A stretch of DNA of 64,000 bases from Parabacteroides sp. (GTDB lineage Bacteria > Bacteroidota > Bacteroidia > Bacteroidales > Tannerellaceae), in contig JALFJR010000070.1 of NCBI GenBank assembly GCA_022775005.1, forward strand, positions 1 through 64,000. Reading direction: 5' to 3'. Position 1 is the first letter of the stretch; each line of letters begins with the position of its first letter. The notes under the pieces are model-generated. The model ran no database searches, was not told the origin of the DNA, and saw only the letters and a program-made list of their open reading frames with translations. Below, piece after piece: positions 60,704 through 64,000 of the stretch. The translations under genes were made by a program, and so were the position numbers.

Positions 60704-60776
60704 TAGAATGAAAAGAACCCATTTCTTTTTAATGTATTTAACATGTTAAGAAGATTGAAAGTGGGAATATAATTTT

Positions 60777-60784
60777 ACTTTTGT
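60777..60784 (+). promoter_or_regulatory. -7 promoter element for the sugar isomerase gene
   Basis: TACTTTTG, with a possible -33 TTG at 60756-60758 (18-base spacer). Confidence 0.6.
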
Positions 60785-60820
60785 CGAAATTATAAAATCA
60801 ACTTTTTACAATATACTACA

Positions 60821-61726
60821 ATGCAGAATAGACGTAATTTTTTGAAGCAAGCCTCTTTGATGCTTGCAGGTGGTTTGGTCGCTCCGCAGTTGTTAACTTC
60901 TTGCGGTGGTGGTAATGGCTCAGCAGCAGGTGCTGCTACTGAGGCTGCGAAGAAGCACATCGGTCTTCAGTTGTATTCTTTGCGTGACGATATCAATGAT
61001 CTGGGTATCCAGAAGGTATTAGAGATCGTATCTAAGATGGGCTATGTGAACATCGAGACAGCAGGCTACAGCGATGATGGTAAGATCTACGACGTTGAGC
61101 CGGGTGAGTTCAAGAAGATGTGTGCTGATCTGGGTATGCGTTGCACCAGCGCTCACCTTTCTCACTTCATGAGCGATGATATGCAGGCTGACCTGAGCTG
61201 GTGGAACAAGGCTATCGAGGCTCACAAGAAGGCTGGTATGAAGTACATGGTTATGCCGGTTTCTCCGATCAACGAGAAGGCTTCTTTGGATTTGTTGAAG
61301 AAGTATTTCGGTGACTACTTCTATCAGATTGGTTTGGCTGCTGCAGGTGCTGGCATCAAGTTTGGTTATCACAACCACGATTATGAGTTCAAGCAGATCG
61401 AGGGTCAGACAATCTACGACTTGATGTTGGAGAACTCCAGCCCCGACCACGTAATGTTTGAGATGGACGTTTATTGGGTAATGCGTGGTGGCCAGAATCC
61501 GGTTGACTACTTGAAGAAGTATCCGAACCGTTTCCCGATCCTGCACATCAAGGATGAGAAGGCTATTGGTGCCAGCGGTACGATGGACTTCAAGTCTATC
61601 TTCGATCAGGCTTATGCTAACGGCGTTAAGGATTGGTATGTAGAGGTTGAGCGTTACGATGGTACTCCGCAGGAGGATGTACAGAAGAGCTATGACTTCT
61701 TGAACAGCGCTGAATATGTGAAGTAA
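60821..61726 (+). CDS. Sugar phosphate isomerase/epimerase-like lipoprotein (TIM barrel)
   Basis: 301 aa. N-terminus 'NRRNFLKQASLMLAGG' is a twin-arginine signal and 'LLTSCGGG' follows as a lipobox, so it is a Tat-exported lipoprotein. Xylose-isomerase-like TIM barrel with 'HIGLQLYSLRDDI', 'KFGYHNHDYEF' (metal/substrate His), 'VMFEMDVYWVMRGGQNPVDYL' and 'DWYVEVERYDGTPQEDV'. It probably acts on keto-sugars or similar in the periplasm. Codon use is strongly biased towards the common codons, suggesting high expression. Confidence 0.92.
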   Translation: MQNRRNFLKQASLMLAGGLVAPQLLTSCGGGNGSAAGAATEAAKKHIGLQLYSLRDDINDLGIQKVLEIVSKMGYVNIETAGYSDDGKIYDVEPGEFKKMCADLGMRCTSAHLSHFMSDDMQADLSWWNKAIEAHKKAGMKYMVMPVSPINEKASLDLLKKYFGDYFYQIGLAAAGAGIKFGYHNHDYEFKQIEGQTIYDLMLENSSPDHVMFEMDVYWVMRGGQNPVDYLKKYPNRFPILHIKDEKAIGASGTMDFKSIFDQAYANGVKDWYVEVERYDGTPQEDVQKSYDFLNSAEYVK

Positions 61727-61746
61727 TCAATCCTCTTTATTAAAAC

Positions 61747-61785
61747 AAAGAAAGCCATCCGCATTTTAACGGATGGCTTTCTTTT
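61747..61785 (+). terminator. Terminator after the isomerase gene
   Basis: 15-bp perfect stem AAAGAAAGCCATCCG / CGGATGGCTTTCTTT (61747-61761, 61770-61784), loop CATTTTAA. T-rich downstream on the plus strand and A-rich upstream, so it may work in both directions. Confidence 0.85.
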
Positions 61786-61828
61786 TGCCCTTCAAGCAAC
61801 ATCGCCTGATATTACAAGATGAAGGAAT

Positions 61829-61861
61829 AAAAAAATCTCCGATAGAATATCTACCGGAGAT
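61829..61861 (-). terminator. Terminator after the tRNA-Tyr/tRNA-Gly unit
   Basis: Minus strand: ATCTCCG (61861-61855) ... CGGAGAT (61841-61835), with TAGA/TCTA pairing inside, followed by T7. Confidence 0.85.
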
Positions 61862-61869
61862 CTCTTAAG

Positions 61870-61942
61870 AGCGGAAGACGGGACTCAAACCCGCGACCCT
61901 CAGCTTGGAAGGCTAATGCTCTATCGACTGAGCTACTTCCGC
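61870..61942 (-). tRNA. tRNA-Gly (anticodon TCC)
   Basis: 73 nt. Acceptor stem GCGGAAG / CTTCCGC, anticodon TCC at 61909-61907 in the loop CTTCCAA, T arm GCGGGTTTGAGTCCCGT. CCA not encoded. It is 21 bases downstream of tRNA-Tyr, so the two come from one precursor. Confidence 0.96.
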
Positions 61943-61963
61943 ATTGATTCGAATTAAAAGGAG

Positions 61964-62046
61964 TGGGCAGTGATGGATTCGAACCACCGAAGGCGTAAGC
62001 CAGCTGAGTTACAGTCAGCCCCATTTGGCCACTCTGGTAACTGCCC
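61964..62046 (-). tRNA. tRNA-Tyr (anticodon GTA)
   Basis: 83 nt class II tRNA with a long variable arm. Acceptor stem GGGCAGT / ACTGCCC, anticodon GTA at 62012-62010 in the loop CTGTAAC, T arm GGTTCGAATCC. CCA not encoded. Co-transcribed with tRNA-Gly. Confidence 0.96.
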
Positions 62047-62064
62047 TTTTCCTTAATTGCGCTG

Positions 62065-62095
62065 CAAAGGTAAATCTTTTTTTTGAATCCGCAAA
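62065..62095 (-). promoter_or_regulatory. Promoter of the tRNA-Tyr/tRNA-Gly unit
   Basis: Minus-strand -33 TTTG (62095-62092), 19-base spacer, -7 TACCTTTG (62072-62065). Same spacing as the tRNA-Ser promoter. It lies just after the ribH stop. Confidence 0.8.
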
Positions 62096-62098
62096 CGA

Positions 62099-62581
62099 TT
62101 AGGCTGAAAAATTCGCCATTTTAATTGCTGTAACCGCAGCTTCATCACCCTTATTGCCATATTTTCCTCCCGCACGATCCTCAGATTGCTGCATCGTATC
62201 GGTAGTTAACAGGCCAAAAATAAAAGGAATATCATACATGAGATTCAACTCCGTAATACCCTGTGTCACACCTGAGCAGACATAATCGAAATGAGGTGTA
62301 TCTCCTCTCACGACACATCCCAAAACAATGACTGCATCCAAGTCTTTCGACTCCGCTAAACGCTTCGCCCCAAATGTCAGCTCGAAACTCCCAGGTACAC
62401 GCTTCACAATGATATTTTCCGGTTTTACACCATGTCGTTCCAAGGTATTACAAGCTCCTTCTAATAACTTCTCTGTGATATTACGATTCCACTCTGCCAC
62501 CACGATACCGACGTTCAAATTTGTCGCATCGGGCACGCTGTCGAAATCATACTGAGATAAGTTTTGATATGCTGTAGCCAT
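62099..62581 (-). CDS. ribH: 6,7-dimethyl-8-ribityllumazine synthase
   Basis: 160 aa. '[27 protein letters not shown]', '[22 protein letters not shown]', '[28 protein letters not shown]' and '[32 protein letters not shown]' match RibH exactly in order. It condenses the ribityl-pyrimidine with dihydroxybutanone phosphate in riboflavin synthesis and usually forms a 60-mer or pentamer. It follows the TPR gene by 6 bp. Confidence 0.97.
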   Translation of the reverse strand: MATAYQNLSQYDFDSVPDATNLNVGIVVAEWNRNITEKLLEGACNTLERHGVKPENIIVKRVPGSFELTFGAKRLAESKDLDAVIVLGCVVRGDTPHFDYVCSGVTQGITELNLMYDIPFIFGLLTTDTMQQSEDRAGGKYGNKGDEAAVTAIKMANFSA

Positions 62582-62587
62582 ACCTAT

Positions 62588-63274
62588 TTATTTTGCCGCA
62601 GCTGCGCGAGTGATGTATTTATCGATATCAGCTGCCTCCATGGAGTTATAATAGTTCTCCTTGATGCTCTTGTAAGCCTCAACAGCCTTGCCATACTCTT
62701 TCAAGTTCTCATAAGCCAAGCCTGCCTTCTTCAAGTAAACCGGACTAACCACCTCGTTATTGGCAGCCTTCGCCGCTTTCTCGAAATAGCTAACGCCCTC
62801 TTTTACGTTGCCCATGTTCACATAGCAATCCCCAATCAAGCCGGTGATGGCCGGAGATACCATGTTATCGCTTCCGCTGAAAGACTTCAAATAATCCAAC
62901 GCCTTCTCGGTCTCACCCAGCTTGAAATAGCTGATACCTGCGTATGCCTTGGCCAAGTTGCCTGCATCGGTGCTACCATACTCATCGATAATAGCCTCAA
63001 ATCCTAAATAATCCGCACCATTGCCATTCAATGCCAATGCGAAAGAGTCTTTTGCAAAATATTGCTCACCCTTGAACAGCTCAGCGGCTGCTTTTTGCTC
63101 ACGAGGGATCACATAACCATACTTAATACCCAAGACCGCACCTACAACAACAACAACGGCAACAATGCCCGTAATGATTTTTTTTGAATGTTCCTCGATG
63201 AACATTTCTACCCGGGAGACAAGCACCTCCACTTCTCCCACCTCGTCGTAGGTCTCTTTTTCTGTAGTAGCCAT
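62588..63274 (-). CDS. TPR-repeat membrane protein, YfgM-like
   Basis: 228 aa. An acidic cytoplasmic N-terminus, one membrane helix (about 38-58, 'IITGIVAVVVVVGAVLGIKYG'), then periplasmic TPR repeats ('AYAGISYFKLGETEKALDYLKSF', 'LIGDCYVNMGNVKEGVSYFEKAA', 'KKAGLAYENLKEYGKAVEAYKSI'). Topology resembles YfgM, a periplasmic chaperone partner of the SecYEG translocon. A minus-strand TACTTTCG (63350-63357) is a likely promoter, divergent from recF. Confidence 0.82.
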   Translation of the reverse strand: MATTEKETYDEVGEVEVLVSRVEMFIEEHSKKIITGIVAVVVVVGAVLGIKYGYVIPREQKAAAELFKGEQYFAKDSFALALNGNGADYLGFEAIIDEYGSTDAGNLAKAYAGISYFKLGETEKALDYLKSFSGSDNMVSPAITGLIGDCYVNMGNVKEGVSYFEKAAKAANNEVVSPVYLKKAGLAYENLKEYGKAVEAYKSIKENYYNSMEAADIDKYITRAAAAK

Positions 63275-63399
63275 AATGTGTTTTATACGTTGTTATTAAT
63301 TTATCAATGCATCTCTCGCAACATGCCAGATGGCAGGCGATTCAGAGCGCGAAAGTAGTTTTTTTTGGCGAGATAATCTATACTTCGGAGTATATTTTT

Positions 63400-63407
63400 T
63401 ACTTTTG
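63400..63407 (+). promoter_or_regulatory. -7 promoter element for recF
   Basis: TACTTTTG, exact consensus, 19 bases before the ATG. A small palindrome TATACT-TCGG-AGTATA (63379-63394) directly precedes it and could be an operator. Confidence 0.6.
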
Positions 63408-63426
63408 CGCCATTAATACATCCGAG

Positions 63427-64000
63427 ATGATACTGAACAGGCTTTCTATTCTCAATTACAAAAACATACTGCAAGCAGAAGTCGCTTTCTCCCCGAAGAT
63501 GAACTGTTTTTTCGGTAATAACGGCATGGGAAAGACGAATCTGCTCGATGCCATCTATTACCTCTCCTTCGCCAAAAGCCATATCCATACGCAGGATAGC
63601 CAAATCATACACAACGAACAGGATATGTGTGTATTACAGGGGCAATATGACTACGAGGGGAGGCAGGAGGAGATCTTTTGCGCCATCCGGAGGAAGCAAC
63701 GCAAGCAGTTCAAGCACAACAAGAAGGAATATGACAAGCTGTCTGAACACATCGGATTACTGCCCTTGGTGATGGTATCACCGGCTGACGTAGACCTAAT
63801 TCGCGGAGGTAGCGAAGAGCGCAGACGTTTTCTCGATCTCATTATTTCACAGCAAGATAAGAGTTATCTACATGCATTGATCCAATACAACAAGGCCCTG
63901 ATGCAACGGAATTCCCTTCTAAAAGAACAATCGCCCGACACCTCGCTCTACGAAGTGTTAGAGATGCAATTAGGCATGTATGGACAGATAATCTACGAGA
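63427..64000 (+). CDS. recF: DNA replication and repair protein RecF, N-terminal part
   Basis: 191 codons are visible; the gene runs off the right edge of the window. RecF is an SMC-like ATPase that helps load RecA at gaps in single-stranded DNA. Visible features are 'LSILNYKNILQAEVAF', Walker A 'FFGNNGMGKTNLLDAIYYLS' (about 29-48) and 'SPADVDLIRGGSEERRRFLDLIISQ' (family signature, conserved EERRRFLD). Confidence 0.95.
   Translation, partial: MILNRLSILNYKNILQAEVAFSPKMNCFFGNNGMGKTNLLDAIYYLSFAKSHIHTQDSQIIHNEQDMCVLQGQYDYEGRQEEIFCAIRRKQRKQFKHNKKEYDKLSEHIGLLPLVMVSPADVDLIRGGSEERRRFLDLIISQQDKSYLHALIQYNKALMQRNSLLKEQSPDTSLYEVLEMQLGMYGQIIYE

Overview
The window is a chromosomal segment of a Bacteroidales bacterium. 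The evidence is a SusC/SusD pair, a complete porP-gldKLMN type IX secretion locus, many start regions preceded by the Bacteroidetes -7 element TAnnTTTG (often followed by C), and no Shine-Dalgarno sequences. Type IX secretion together with a SusCD pair, vsr, an AldA-type dehydrogenase and HU-like DUF4469 proteins points to the Tannerellaceae/Porphyromonadaceae side (Parabacteroides-like). The genus is an inference.

Layout. 1-3 kb: the end of gltX, waaA and a YeiH-family transporter, with a 22-bp-period repeat array on each side of the transporter. 3.2-8.3 kb: an isolated susD/susC pair. 8.6-11.6 kb: aminotransferase, LolE-like permease and vsr. 11.7-12.6 kb: two paralogous small secreted proteins. 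12.8-18.7 kb: ABC-F ATPase, hypF, a TlpA-like thioredoxin and mltG, followed by tRNA-Ser(GCT). 19-24.3 kb: FadL-like and PldA-like outer-membrane proteins, a membrane MutS-like ATPase and an M48 protease lipoprotein. 24.4-30.6 kb: the type IX secretion operon. 30.7-35.1 kb: DUF2795 protein, cobalamin adenosyltransferase, methyltransferase and a large transglutaminase lipoprotein. 35.1-36.7 kb: a K+/H+ antiporter. 36.7-43.6 kb: four FtsX/MacB-type permeases and their ATPase, interrupted by an oppositely oriented HU-like gene and an array of six 24-bp hairpin units. 43.8-54.6 kb: housekeeping genes (malY-type lyase, slyD, aroC, rlmH, nadC, aldA, dnaX, a QueD-like protein, an AmpG-like permease). 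54.7-59.6 kb: a GNAT gene, then TolC, an NtrC-type regulator and a histidine kinase. 59.7-64 kb: ferritin, DUF695, a sugar isomerase, tRNA-Gly and tRNA-Tyr, ribH, a TPR protein and the start of recF.

The main discovery candidate is a regulatory circuit. The tolC-regulator-kinase operon (55.3-59.6 kb) and the ABC ATPase operon (43.6 kb), 12 kb apart, each have an excellent sigma-54 promoter (TTGGCAC-N6-TTGCA type). Each is preceded by the same palindrome, GTGTTCG-N4-CGAACAC, with its centre exactly 54 bp from the GG of the -24 element. The encoded NtrC-type regulator has a Fis-type DNA-binding domain, so it probably binds this palindrome and drives both its own operon and the transporter, making one efflux/envelope-stress module.

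Other unusual structure: three arrays with a 22-bp period and different cores (two flank the YeiH-type gene, one follows the dnaX promoter); the 24-bp hairpin array, whose period also encodes an octapeptide repeat; an A9 run in dnaX placed to make a short gamma form; and near-leaderless starts for hypF and the MutS-like gene. Codons from about 24.4 to 30.6 kb and 35 to 58 kb look more GC-rich by eye than those on either side; I did not compute this.
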